Positions 24,712 to 32,877 of a stretch of 42,521 nucleotides of DNA are shown piece after piece. Position 1 is the stretch's first letter, and the number at the start of each line of letters is the position of its first letter. The position numbers and the translations under genes are program-made. Source of the stretch: Sphingomonas segetis (lineage in GTDB: Bacteria > Pseudomonadota > Alphaproteobacteria > Sphingomonadales > Sphingomonadaceae); the NCBI RefSeq assembly GCF_009720245.1, contig NZ_WJSQ01000005.1:1-42521 (forward strand), in the 5' to 3' direction. The notes beneath the pieces were generated by a model, which was not told the DNA's origin, searched no databases, and saw nothing but the letters and a program-made list of their open reading frames with translations.

Positions 24712-26600
24712 TGCTCGATCCCGCCGTCAGAATCGCGCTGCGTTTCATTGCCGCAAGCGCCGTCTGGATCGCATTGTGCGTGCCGGCCACGGCGTCGCAT
24801 CTCGTCACCGGAAATGGCCATGGCTTTGCAGTCGTCGCGCCCGAGAGCGGGATGGCGACGAAGTTTTACGCGCACCCGCACAGTTTTACCCGACCCGATC
24901 CGCGTGATCCCCTGAGCGAAGGCATCGAGACCGCGAACTTCATCAAGTCGCTCCGCTTGGGAAAGCGCGACTCCGGAAACGCCGACTATGTCGATGACTC
25001 GCACGTCATCCGACTGCGCCGTCCGGGCGGAACCGGCTACTTCTTCATGCCGTTCGGGCTGGAGCGCTCCGCGCTGGTCATCAGCGGGACGGCGACGGCG
25101 TGGTACGTGGAATGGAACCGGCCGCTCCGCTCCCAAGAGAAATTCGTCGGCGGCGCGCGGTTGCTGCGGTTCGAGGGAATCGACGAATCGCTGCTGCTGA
25201 TTCCGCTGGCCGCAGTGGGAAAAGCGCCGGATGCCCAACCGCTGGCGGCAAGCTCTGCATGGGCGATGGTCGCGCTCGAGGATGAACGTGACGCGGACGA
25301 CGTCATCAGCGACGTCACACGCTGGCGAGCGGGACTTTCCCCATCGCAACTGATCAACCGGGAAGTCGCCGAATTCAACCGATGGCGCGCGAAGCCCGCC
25401 GTGCGCTTCGCGAGCGAGAAGGAACGGCACCTTTGGCGCCAAAGCGAAACGATGCTGCGAATCGCGCAAAGCCGCGAGCCCAACCGCGCCGACCGACACG
25501 GCAACGGACTGATCGTCGCCGCACTGCCCGACGTTTATTCGACGCCATGGGTCCGCGACATGGCGTGGGCGACGGTGGCGCTGGCGCGCATGGGTCATCG
25601 CGCCGAGGCTCGCGCCGCGCTTCTCGCCTACTTCAACGCGCGGCCGACCGGCAAAATGCGGAGCGAAGTCAACGGTGCGGACTATCAGATCTCCGTCGTT
25701 CGCTATTTCGGGAACGGCGAGGAGGAGCCCTTCTTCACTCAGGAGGGCAGCACCAACATCGAATTTGACGACTGGGGCGAGGCGCTGTGGGTGCTCGGCG
25801 AATATCTGCGCAAATACCACGATCCGGCGTTGCTCAAGGCCGCCACGTACCGCGGGTCGCTCTACGAAACGGCGCGCGACTTCATCGTCAAGCCGCTGAT
25901 GGCCAACACCGAGAAGTACGGCGACGGATTGATCGTCGCGGCCGACACCTCGATCTGGGAGGAGCGGCAGAAGGACGAAAAGCATTTCGCCTTTTCGACA
26001 GCCATGGCGATCATGGGCCTCCGCGAATTCGCGGAAGTGGCGAGAAGGCCCGGCGATGAGGCCGCGCGCAGCCAGGCACTTGCCGACGCGGCGCTGCTTC
26101 AGAAAGGCTTCGACGCGGCCTTCATCCGCGACGGGAGGCTCCGCGGCGCGCTCGAGCCGGGCATGAAGAACGATATCGACGGAGCGCTGATCCCGATCAT
26201 CAATTTCGGGATCGTCCGCGATCCGGCGGTGATCCGCGACACGGTCGAGCGAATGCGGCTGCTGAAGGTCGCGTCCGGCGGATATCGGCGCGTCCGCGGC
26301 ACCTACACCGACCCCAAGATCTTCGAATATTGGTATGAGCAGGAGGAGTTCCTGTTCGTCGATTTCCAACTCGCGGAGCTGTACAGACGTCTCGGCCGAA
26401 GCCGTGAGGCCGACGCGATCCTGCAGCGGATCACCGACAAGTCAGCGGCCGACCACAACATCATTCCCGAAATGTACATAGCGGTGCCGTGCGAGCTGTT
26501 CCCGGGCCGGATCGGCGATCCCACGGGGGCGATGCCGATGGTGGGATACGGCGCGGGTGCTTACGTCCTTCATCTATTGGACCGCGAGAGGATCGAATGA
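24711..26600 (+). CDS. GH15-like exported (alpha/alpha)6 glycosidase
   Basis: A 629-residue protein with a hydrophobic leader (about 8-29, PATAS). After a beta-rich N-terminal domain (30-220), residues 235-629 match the (alpha/alpha)6 barrel of family 15: STPWVRDMAWATVALARMGHRAEA (281-300), TSIWEERQKDEKHFAFSTAMA (413-433, general-acid Glu417) and NIIPEMY (583-589, Glu587 as probable base). GH15 includes glucoamylase, glucodextranase and trehalase, all inverting enzymes acting on alpha-glucosides. ATG 24711 overlaps the GH3 stop by one base. Together with GH3 enzymes it suggests the glycan contains alpha- as well as beta-linked glucose. Exact specificity cannot be read from the sequence. Confidence 0.78.
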   Translation: MLDPAVRIALRFIAASAVWIALCVPATASHLVTGNGHGFAVVAPESGMATKFYAHPHSFTRPDPRDPLSEGIETANFIKSLRLGKRDSGNADYVDDSHVIRLRRPGGTGYFFMPFGLERSALVISGTATAWYVEWNRPLRSQEKFVGGARLLRFEGIDESLLLIPLAAVGKAPDAQPLAASSAWAMVALEDERDADDVISDVTRWRAGLSPSQLINREVAEFNRWRAKPAVRFASEKERHLWRQSETMLRIAQSREPNRADRHGNGLIVAALPDVYSTPWVRDMAWATVALARMGHRAEARAALLAYFNARPTGKMRSEVNGADYQISVVRYFGNGEEEPFFTQEGSTNIEFDDWGEALWVLGEYLRKYHDPALLKAATYRGSLYETARDFIVKPLMANTEKYGDGLIVAADTSIWEERQKDEKHFAFSTAMAIMGLREFAEVARRPGDEAARSQALADAALLQKGFDAAFIRDGRLRGALEPGMKNDIDGALIPIINFGIVRDPAVIRDTVERMRLLKVASGGYRRVRGTYTDPKIFEYWYEQEEFLFVDFQLAELYRRLGRSREADAILQRITDKSAADHNIIPEMYIAVPCELFPGRIGDPTGAMPMVGYGAGAYVLHLLDRERIE

Positions 26601-28573
26601 AGCGAGTTGCATTGGCCACGCGCCGCTTCCTCATTGCGGGGACCTGCATTCCGTCGGTCGTGGGCTTTACCGTCCATGCGGCCGACAACAAAGGCGCTGC
26701 CGTCGACCAGCACCAGACCGCCGCGCGCACCGTCAATCTTACGCTTGCCGCCGATGACGTGATCCCCACCGGAAACGACTGGATCGCGCTTCCCTCCATT
26801 CGCGCCGCCGACGGCGCGCTTGAGAATTTCAACCTCGTTTCGATGCGCTATCGCGGGCTGCTCGAAGTGGCCGGCCTCCCCGACCGTCCGCTGATGGCGC
26901 CTTTCATCGAGATCGCCGGCGTTCGGCAGCCGCTCGCGCACCTCCATTGGTTGCTTCGCGATTACTGGATTCCTACCGGGACGATGGAAACGGACGGCGT
27001 TCGCGTGCGGCTTACTTACGTCGCGCCGCCAGACAGCCGCGCTGCGATCGTTCGATTTCAAGTCACGAATTTGCGTGCCACCGCATTGCGGGTTGCGCCC
27101 GGAATGGAGCTCGACTGGGGCAGGACCAACCGCGTCACCTATACGCCCGAACCGCTGAGGGGCAGGCGCACCATGTCGCCCACCCCGATCGATACGGACA
27201 TGGAGGTCTTCGAATATGATACCGACGACACGCAGATGGCGTGGGGCTTCGCCTATGTCGGCTCGCAAGGCACGCTTCACACCGACAGCGACAATCCGGG
27301 CCTTACCGCGCGGCATGAGAGCGAACTGGCGCCCGGCCAGACGCTCGACATGCATTTCATCATCGGAGCGGGGCTCGAGGAATATAGCGCCGCCTATGCG
27401 ATGCGCGTGCTCAACAAGAAGATCGACCGCTACGGCCTCGACGGAGTGATCGACCAGGCGGCCGACGACGCCCATCGCCGCACCCGCACCACCGGCGATC
27501 CCGACCTCGACCGGATCATGAACCGGAATCTCCTGTTCTCGACCTATTTCGCCTGGGGACGGGCGATCGATACCGAACAGTTCACTGGCATGACGTCGCG
27601 CAGCAACCGCTATTATGTCTCGGCGGCCTATTGGGACCGCGATGCATTGCTGTGGAGCTTTCCGGCCATCCTCGACAGCGATGCGCCGCGAGCGCGCGAG
27701 ATTCTCGATTATGCGCTCGGCATCCAGGCACGCAATGCCGGCATCCACAGTCGCTTCATCGACGGCGTCGTGCTCGAGGATGGTTTCGAGCTCGACGAGC
27801 TGGTGGCCCCGTTCGTCGCGCTCGGTTCCTATGTCGACAAGACGCACGACATGAGCATGGTGGAGCGGCACCGCGGGGTCATCCACACTCTGCTCGAGCG
27901 GCTGCGCGCGCAACGCGATCCGGCAACGGGACTTTACGCGACCTTCCAGGATTCGCAGGACGAATATGTCCGCAAGCCCTTCTCGATCTACGACAACGTG
28001 CTGGCATGGAAGGCCTTCGGCGATCTCGCAAAGATCGCGGCGCTCGAGCACCGGACCGAGGAAGCGGCGTCGCTGACTTCCGAGGCTGCGAAGCTCAAGG
28101 CCGCGATTTACCGATACGGCGTGCTCGATGGCGCCGAGGGTGCGGGCGGCCCCATCTTTGCCGCTCTCGTCGATGCGACTAGCGGCGACTTTGTCGACGT
28201 TCCCCCCGGGTCGCTCATGAAGCTGCCCGCACTGGGTTTCGTTTCGGAGAATGATGCGCTCTTCCGCCGCACCTATGCCTGGCTGCATTCGCGGCATTAC
28301 GCTTATAGTTATGCCGACCAGCCGTACGGGCTGCCCGGGAGCTATCGGCTGCCGTTCACGACCTCATGGGAAGTCGCCGACCATTTGCGGCTTGCCGCCG
28401 GCCGCGCCCAGGCGCTGAAAATCCTCAAGCAAAGTCCGTGGGACGGCGGGATCATCACAGAGGGCGTCAAGGCCGACACCGGCGTTCCCGACCAGGAGGG
28501 TCGCGCGTTCGCAACGGCAGCCGGCTACGTCGCCCACACGATCTGCCAGGAATTTTGTATCGACCGGAGGTAA
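26597..28573 (+). CDS. Exported six-hairpin glycosidase-like protein (glycogen-debranching/GH125-like fold)
   Basis: A 658-residue protein with an N-terminal leader containing TRRFLIAG and ending VHA, possibly Tat- or Sec-exported. Residues 45-265 form a beta-sandwich resembling the N-domain of debranching-type enzymes. Residues 290-650 form a helical barrel with acidic motifs RYYVSAAYWDRDALLWS (WDRD 346-349), FELDELVAPF (ELDE 398-401), KPFSIYDNVLAWKAF, YSYADQPYGLPGSY and TEGVKADTG. These resemble the RD and ElDs motifs of GH15/GH63/GH125 relatives, but I cannot place it in one family. The start ATG 26597 overlaps the previous stop (ATGA) with GAGAGGA upstream. It is the last gene of the rightward operon. 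A processing alpha-glycosidase is the best guess. Confidence 0.65.
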   Translation: MKRVALATRRFLIAGTCIPSVVGFTVHAADNKGAAVDQHQTAARTVNLTLAADDVIPTGNDWIALPSIRAADGALENFNLVSMRYRGLLEVAGLPDRPLMAPFIEIAGVRQPLAHLHWLLRDYWIPTGTMETDGVRVRLTYVAPPDSRAAIVRFQVTNLRATALRVAPGMELDWGRTNRVTYTPEPLRGRRTMSPTPIDTDMEVFEYDTDDTQMAWGFAYVGSQGTLHTDSDNPGLTARHESELAPGQTLDMHFIIGAGLEEYSAAYAMRVLNKKIDRYGLDGVIDQAADDAHRRTRTTGDPDLDRIMNRNLLFSTYFAWGRAIDTEQFTGMTSRSNRYYVSAAYWDRDALLWSFPAILDSDAPRAREILDYALGIQARNAGIHSRFIDGVVLEDGFELDELVAPFVALGSYVDKTHDMSMVERHRGVIHTLLERLRAQRDPATGLYATFQDSQDEYVRKPFSIYDNVLAWKAFGDLAKIAALEHRTEEAASLTSEAAKLKAAIYRYGVLDGAEGAGGPIFAALVDATSGDFVDVPPGSLMKLPALGFVSENDALFRRTYAWLHSRHYAYSYADQPYGLPGSYRLPFTTSWEVADHLRLAAGRAQALKILKQSPWDGGIITEGVKADTGVPDQEGRAFATAAGYVAHTICQEFCIDRR

Positions 28574-28628
28574 TTTCCGGGCCCGGCGAGTGTCGCCCCT
28601 TCAGCTGAACCGGGCGGCGAATGCCGGA

Positions 28629-29639
28629 TCAAGGTTGGCGAAGCGCCTCGGTGAGCATCTTTTTCACGCGCGCGACCAGTTCCGGCGTGCGCTTGCCGAG
28701 CACTCCCCGCGCATTTTGCGGGAGGTGCTCGACGGGGTCGCCGTTGTCTCCGAAGATGTAATGGTTGAACATGTTCTGCCAGGCCGCGAGTTCCTTCGGC
28801 GGCAAGTCCCTCAACGTGATAACCGCGTGATAGAGCGCATTGAGCGGGGTCAGCAGCGGCGGCTTGGAATCGCGCCACCAGAAATTGATCAACGAGCCGA
28901 AATCCTCGAGCGACAGAACGTCGTGCCACCACATGGCGGGAATATAGAGCGCGTCACCGGGACCGAGCTCCGCTCGCTGTGCCGTTTCGAGCGCCTGCGC
29001 AAATCGCGGGTACGTCTCGAGGTCTGGCGTATCGATGTCGACCAGGCTGGTCGGCTGGCCAGCCAAGGTGAAATCGAGGGGCCCGACATACAGGTTCTTC
29101 AGCTGCTCCGGCGGGAACAGCGTAATCCGCCGCCGGCCGGCTACGACGCATGCGAGGTTCTGCGATTGGTCCCAGTGCGTGGCGGTGTGCGTGCGATTGC
29201 CGAGCCACAGCGAAATGAGCGTCTCGCGCGCCATGTCCAGCATCGTCACCGGAATATTCGGAATGAGGCTGGGCAGGTGCTTCCGGATCGGAATTCCCCC
29301 TGCATATATTGAGTAAGGCTTCTCGTCGCCGCGTTGGCGCAGCAGCAAATCGAGCAATTGATCGATCGTCGCCAGCTTGCGTTCGAAGTTGAAGCCGCTG
29401 AGGTCCGCATTGTAGTTGAAGCGGCCGTCGATCTCGGGCGGCGCGAACCAGGCCTGGAATGGCTCGTCCGTCGCGGCGAAGCGCAGCATTTCGGCGAGTG
29501 CCTCGGGCCCGTCTTTGGAGGCGCGGACCGCCGGCCAGTCGGCGACCAGGCCGCGGAACACGGCCGGCTCGCTTCGCGGGACGATCTCGCCCTCGAAGCG
29601 CGCGCGATCCATCGGATCATATTCGGCAATCGGCCGCAT
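28629..29639 (-). CDS. Second JmjC/cupin-like (cupin_8) putative oxygenase
   Basis: A 336-residue protein related to the one at 21651 and to FIH-like hydroxylases. It has IVPRSEPAVFRGLVADWPAV near the start, LISLWLGNRTHTATHWDQSQNLACVVAGRRRITLFPPEQ with the His-Trp-Asp iron motif, and LGPGDALYIPAMWWHDVLSL with the distal His. The C-terminal 80 residues (LTPLNALYHAVITLRDLPPKEL ...) form an additional helical part missing from the shorter relative. It is convergent with the end of the rightward glycan operon, 55 bp away, and is therefore in its own transcription unit. No LacI operator is visible in front of it. The substrate is unknown; protein hydroxylation or another 2-oxoglutarate-dependent reaction is possible. 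Confidence 0.82.
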   Translation of the reverse strand: MRPIAEYDPMDRARFEGEIVPRSEPAVFRGLVADWPAVRASKDGPEALAEMLRFAATDEPFQAWFAPPEIDGRFNYNADLSGFNFERKLATIDQLLDLLLRQRGDEKPYSIYAGGIPIRKHLPSLIPNIPVTMLDMARETLISLWLGNRTHTATHWDQSQNLACVVAGRRRITLFPPEQLKNLYVGPLDFTLAGQPTSLVDIDTPDLETYPRFAQALETAQRAELGPGDALYIPAMWWHDVLSLEDFGSLINFWWRDSKPPLLTPLNALYHAVITLRDLPPKELAAWQNMFNHYIFGDNGDPVEHLPQNARGVLGKRTPELVARVKKMLTEALRQP

Positions 29640-29777
29640 ATCCGTTGGTTAGCAGCACCCACCTGGCTTCGCTATCGACTCCCGCCCCGGTGAATGTCGC
29701 GCGTCCCGCCGCGAAGTGCCCGACAGACACGGTAGGCAACAATTGCGGAACGGCTGTTAAGAGAGTCAGCTAAGTGC

Positions 29778-29852
29778 TGGCTGGGGCGGCAGGATTCGAA
29801 CCTGCGAATGCCGGTACCAAAAACCGGTGCCTTACCACTTGGCGACGCCCCA
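29778..29852 (-). tRNA. tRNA-Gln (anticodon UUG)
   Basis: On the minus strand this 75-nt gene folds as a tRNA. The acceptor stem TGGGGCG pairs with CGCCCCA, the D-arm is GCCAAGTGGTAAGGC, the anticodon stem CCGGT/ACCGG surrounds a loop with TTG, the T-arm contains GGTTCGAATCC, and the CCA end is encoded (29778-29780). The sequence closely follows bacterial tRNA-Gln. It sits alone between the cupin-like gene and ilvE. Confidence 0.96.
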
Positions 29853-29858
29853 GCAGGC

Positions 29859-29937
29859 GTGGGCCTCGTGCTCCGGGCCCGGAAGAACCGGGGCTTATAC
29901 CGGCGAAGCTGCGTGTTGGAAGGGGGACGAGGCCCAC
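29859..29937. repeat. 11-bp inverted repeat around the tRNA-Gln promoter
   Basis: GTGGGCCTCGT (29859-29869) is exactly inverted as ACGAGGCCCAC (29927-29937), with 57 bp between the arms. The pair fills the gap between the ilvE stop and tRNA-Gln and encloses the candidate tRNA promoter. It could be part of an ilvE terminator or a processing structure; no transposase or target duplication is visible. Confidence 0.6.
29894..29922 (-). promoter_or_regulatory. Possible tRNA-Gln promoter
   Basis: On the minus strand TATAAG (29899-29894) is a good -10 about 42 bp before the mature 5' end. The -35 is poor: CTTCCA at 17-bp or TTCCAA at 16-bp spacing. Confidence 0.35.
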
Positions 29938-29940
29938 CGG

Positions 29941-31047
29941 TCAGTCGATCGGTTCGGTCCAGCCGTAAGGGTCCGGCGCGGTGCCGCGCTGGATGTCGAC
30001 CAGGGCCGTGCGAAGCCGCTGCGTGACCGGACCGGACGACTCGCCGCCGATCGAGAACTCGCCGTCCCTGCCCTTCACCCGCCCGATCGGCGTCACCACC
30101 GCCGCCGTCCCGCAGGCGAAGGCCTCGGTCAGCCGCCCGCTCTGCGCATCGGCACGCCACTGGTCGATCGAATAGAGCTCCTCGCGGACCTCCAGCCCCA
30201 TGTCGCGCGCGAGCCTGATCAGCGAGTCCCTAGTCACGCCGTGGAGGATCGTGCCGTCGAGCGGCGGCGTCCGGAGCGAACCGTCGTCGAACACGAAGAA
30301 GATGTTCATGCCGCCGAGCTCTTCGACCCAGCGCCGCTCGACCGCGTCGAGGAACACGACCTGGTCGCATCCCTCGCGCACCGCTTCGGCCTGGGCGATC
30401 AGGCTTCCCGCATAATTGCCGCCGCACTTCGCCTCGCCGGTCCCGCCCGGCGCGGCGCGAACGTAATCGCGCGTCACCCACAGCGAAATGACCGGCGAAC
30501 CGGACTTGAAATAGGAGCCGACCGACGAAGCGATCACGGCATAGATGAACTCGGTCGAAGGTCGCATGCCGAGGAAGGAACCGTTCGCGATCATGAACGG
30601 CCGCAGGTACAGCGATCCCTCTTTGCTGTCCGGAATCCAGTCGCGGTCGGCGCGCACGAGGCCGCGCACCGATTCGAGGAACATCTCCTCCGGCAGCGGC
30701 GGCATCGCCATGCGAATTGCGGACTTGGCGAACCGCCGCGCATTGGCCTCCGGACGGAACAGGGCCGCGCCGCCATTCGGCCGGCGATAGGCTTTCATCC
30801 CTTCGAAGATTTCCTGCGCGTAGTGCAGCACCGGCGAGGCTGGATCCATCGTGAACGGGTGGCGCGCAGTAATCCGCGCGTCACTCCAGCGGCCGTCCTC
30901 ATATTCGATCATCGCCATGTGATCGGTGAACACGCGCCCGAAGCCCGGGTCGGCGAGCAGGCGCGCGCGTTCTTCGACCGGCACCGGCTTCGAGCTGGGC
31001 TCGAAGGCAATCGCCGCATGTTCTGGATCCAAGACTTCGCCGATCAT
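29941..31047 (-). CDS. ilvE: Branched-chain amino acid aminotransferase
   Basis: A 368-residue fold-type IV PLP aminotransferase that makes or degrades leucine, isoleucine and valine by exchange with 2-oxoglutarate/glutamate in the cytoplasm. Family marks are HYAQEIFEGMKAYR (75-88), LYLRPFMIA, and the PLP lysine Lys207 in GGTGEAKCGGNYAGSL. ERRWVEELGGMNIFFV and LTEAFACGTAAVVTPIG, which binds the phosphate, follow. Its length and motif order match the larger, eukaryote-like IlvE branch common in alphaproteobacteria. It is a single-gene unit: tRNA-Gln lies downstream and proC upstream, 69 bp away, ends towards it. Confidence 0.95.
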   Translation of the reverse strand: MIGEVLDPEHAAIAFEPSSKPVPVEERARLLADPGFGRVFTDHMAMIEYEDGRWSDARITARHPFTMDPASPVLHYAQEIFEGMKAYRRPNGGAALFRPEANARRFAKSAIRMAMPPLPEEMFLESVRGLVRADRDWIPDSKEGSLYLRPFMIANGSFLGMRPSTEFIYAVIASSVGSYFKSGSPVISLWVTRDYVRAAPGGTGEAKCGGNYAGSLIAQAEAVREGCDQVVFLDAVERRWVEELGGMNIFFVFDDGSLRTPPLDGTILHGVTRDSLIRLARDMGLEVREELYSIDQWRADAQSGRLTEAFACGTAAVVTPIGRVKGRDGEFSIGGESSGPVTQRLRTALVDIQRGTAPDPYGWTEPID

Positions 31048-31116
31048 TGAGGCCCTTTCCGGGCTTCAGCGCCTAGGACAGGCGGGCGGTGACGGCAAGT
31101 TGACGCAAGGAGCCCG

Positions 31117-31947
31117 TCAGCCGTCGACGCCGGCCTTCGCTTCCTCCGCGAGTTCCGCGCCGCGTTGCGCCGCGGCATCGATCGTGACCGCAACCAGCTC
31201 GTCGAGCACATGATCGTGGTCGAGCACCTTCAGCCCCACCTCGGTGGTGCCGTTCGGGCTCGCGACGCGCCGCGCGACCGACTCCATGCTCTCCTTGTTC
31301 GTCGCCGCCATCCACGCAGTGCCGAGCACCGTTTCGAGCGCCAGCGTGGCGGCGATCTGCTCGGTGAGCCCGCGCTTCACCCCGGCTTTGGCGAGCGCCG
31401 CGATGAAGCGCGCGACATACGCAGGGCCGGCGCCGGCGACGGATCCCAGCGCGGCGAGCTTCTGCTCGTCCGCCATCCACATCGCGAAGCCGAGCGCGGA
31501 GAAAAGGTTGTTGAGCTGTTCCCGGGTCGAGCCGTCGGCGTCGGGACTGTAGAGACCGGTTACGCCGCGGCGCACCGCGACCGGCAGGTTGATCGACGCA
31601 CGCACGATCGCCGCTGCGCCCGGCAAGCGTTGGCGGAGGCTCGCGGTTTCGACTCCCGCGAGAAGCGAAACGACGACGGTCCGTGCGCTGAGATACTGGC
31701 GAAGTCCGGGCGCAATCTCGTCCAGCTTCTGCGGCTTGAACGCGAGCACCACGAGACTGGGCGGAGGACCCGCCGCAGCGAAGGACGTGACGACTCGCGC
31801 GCCTTCGACGGGGATGCCGCTCGGCCGGATAATGGTGAGCGGGGAAAGGTCGAGCCCGCCCGTGCGCCACCCGTCGAGAATCGCCCCGCCCATGTTGCCG
31901 CAGCCGACGAACCAGGTCGGATCCGGAATCTGCAACGTTCCCGTCAT
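31117..31947 (-). CDS. proC: Pyrroline-5-carboxylate reductase
   Basis: A 276-residue enzyme for the last step of proline synthesis (NAD(P)H reduction of 1-pyrroline-5-carboxylate). The Rossmann motif is FVGCGNMGGAILDGW near the N-terminus, followed by VVLAFKPQKL and the P5CR signature region ALGSVAGAGPAYVARFIAALAKAGVKRGL. C-terminal SPNGTTEVGLKVLD corresponds to the conserved PGGTT-type segment, with Asn in place of the first Gly. ATG 31947 overlaps the upstream ybjN-like stop (ATGA), so the longer frame is discarded. It is the third gene of a ubiK-ybjN-proC unit. Confidence 0.93.
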   Translation of the reverse strand: MTGTLQIPDPTWFVGCGNMGGAILDGWRTGGLDLSPLTIIRPSGIPVEGARVVTSFAAAGPPPSLVVLAFKPQKLDEIAPGLRQYLSARTVVVSLLAGVETASLRQRLPGAAAIVRASINLPVAVRRGVTGLYSPDADGSTREQLNNLFSALGFAMWMADEQKLAALGSVAGAGPAYVARFIAALAKAGVKRGLTEQIAATLALETVLGTAWMAATNKESMESVARRVASPNGTTEVGLKVLDHDHVLDELVAVTIDAAAQRGAELAEEAKAGVDG

Positions 31948-32459
31948 GCCTCGCCGTGGGTGTCGATCAGCGCCGCGGAAATCGCCTCGCCGGGGGACTT
32001 GCCGCCCCACAGCACGAACTGGAATACGGGGTAGAAGCGCTCGCATTCCTCGACCGCGGCCTCGCTGATCGCCTCGGCCTGCTCAAAGCTCAGCCCCTCG
32101 CCTTCGCCAGCGTCGAGAATGGTCGAATGGCGAAACACCACCAGGCCCGATCCCGACCACATCTCGAAATGGCCGAGCCACAATTGCTCGTTGATCAGGC
32201 TGAGCGCCTCGTAGATCGCCAGCCGCTTTTCCGGCGCGACCTTGATGTCCGGGAAGGCAAGAAACTGGAGCACCTGGTCCTCGGGCCGCCATACCCCGCG
32301 CAGCTCGTACTGCGCCCAGCTTCCGGTCGCAGAAGCCACGATCTCGCCCTCGGCCGTGCGCTCGCACGCCCAGCCGCGCGCCTCGAAATACTGCTCGAGG
32401 ACGTCAATCGGCGGGCCGTCGTCCCGCTCGTCCTGGATTTCTTCGCCGCTCAGATTCAC
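31944..32459 (-). CDS. YbjN domain-containing protein
   Basis: A 171-residue soluble protein of the YbjN family. These proteins have a fold like type III secretion chaperones and are linked to stress and motility phenotypes in E. coli, without a defined biochemical role. Recognisable parts are IDVLEQYFEARGWACERTAEGEIVA, WAQYELRGVWRPEDQVLQFLAFPDIKV and a hydrophobic C-terminal segment (RFYPVFQFVLWGGKSPGEAISAALIDTHG) typical of the alphaproteobacterial members. The start is GTG 32457-32459, which overlaps the ubiK stop as GTGA. It is translationally coupled to both neighbours. Confidence 0.85.
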   Translation of the reverse strand: MNLSGEEIQDERDDGPPIDVLEQYFEARGWACERTAEGEIVASATGSWAQYELRGVWRPEDQVLQFLAFPDIKVAPEKRLAIYEALSLINEQLWLGHFEMWSGSGLVVFRHSTILDAGEGEGLSFEQAEAISEAAVEECERFYPVFQFVLWGGKSPGEAISAALIDTHGEA

Positions 32460-32758
32460 GCCCCCGGCGCGGCCTTCTTGCCGCCGCCGCGCTTGGCGGT
32501 GCCCGCGGCGGGGCCGGCAACCTTGGCTTCGAGCGCGGCGATCCGGGCTTTGAGGATTTCGTTCTCGTCGCGCGCCGCGGCGGCCATCGCCTTGACCGCC
32601 TCGAACTCGTCGCGCCCAACGAAATCGGCGCCGCCCATCCATTCCTTGAATTTTTCGCGCGCGCTCGATTCGGCTTCGCGGCCCATGCCGGCGAAGGTGC
32701 CGGCCATTCCGTTCACCATTTTCACGAAGTCGTCGAACAGCTTGTTCTCGGACTGCAT
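32456..32758 (-). CDS. ubiK: UbiK/BMFP-family accessory factor
   Basis: A 100-residue protein of the BMFP (YqiC/UbiK) family, which helps ubiquinone biosynthesis enzymes by coiled-coil interaction. The first 55 residues are amphipathic helix (NKLFDDFVKMVNGMAGTFAGM ... FVGRDEFEAVKAMAAAARDEN), then a heptad-like coiled coil EILKARIAALEAKV, then a Gly/Lys/Ala-rich tail. The DEFEAV(K/R)xxxxxARxEN...L..R...LE pattern is diagnostic. An AAGGAG ribosome binding site precedes ATG 32758, itself preceded by a small hairpin (32773-32790). It is the first gene of the unit with ybjN and proC. Confidence 0.88.
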   Translation of the reverse strand: MQSENKLFDDFVKMVNGMAGTFAGMGREAESSAREKFKEWMGGADFVGRDEFEAVKAMAAAARDENEILKARIAALEAKVAGPAAGTAKRGGGKKAAPGA

Positions 32759-32772
32759 CGCTCAATCTCCTT

Positions 32773-32790
32773 AGGGAGCGAAATCTCCCT
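32773..32790. other. Small inverted repeat before ubiK
   Basis: AGGGAG (32773-32778) and CTCCCT (32785-32790) pair around CGAAAT. In the ubiK mRNA this hairpin would lie right before the AAGGAG ribosome binding site, where it might affect initiation; this role is only inferred. Confidence 0.35.
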
Positions 32791-32843
32791 TTCGGCGCGG
32801 AAATAGGGGGTCGCGGACCAATCTGCCAGCCCGGCGGCCCTAC

Positions 32844-32874
32844 CTATCCCCAATTGCCTCTACTATCCCCAATT
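32844..32874. repeat. 12-bp tandem direct repeat CTATCCCCAATT
   Basis: CTATCCCCAATT occurs at 32844-32855 and again at 32863-32874, 19 bp apart, in the 119-bp gap between the ubiK start and the tspO stop. It could be a paired binding site for a regulator of ubiK or a chance duplication. Confidence 0.55.
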
Positions 32875-32877
32875 TTC

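Noticed and set aside
24573-26369. A 598-codon minus-strand frame opposite the GH15-like gene
   Set aside because: Antisense shadow of a GC-rich gene; low-complexity, with no family similarity, and crosses the boundary of two well-supported genes.
26570-28297. A 575-codon open frame on the minus strand opposite the six-hairpin glycosidase gene
   Set aside because: Composition is Arg/Asp/Val-rich with no recognisable motif, as expected opposite a GC-rich gene; the plus-strand frame has a signal peptide, an operon overlap and glycosidase-like motifs.
5735-29852. The 6-29.7 kb region as an integrative element using tRNA-Gln as attachment site
   Set aside because: No integrase is present and I found no copy of the tRNA 3' end near the left boundary at 5.7-6.1 kb; the tRNA is intact and lies beyond an extra gene.
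29672-30160. A 162-codon minus-strand frame running through tRNA-Gln and the ilvE 3' end
   Set aside because: It overlaps a clear tRNA and ilvE in another frame; it is non-coding.
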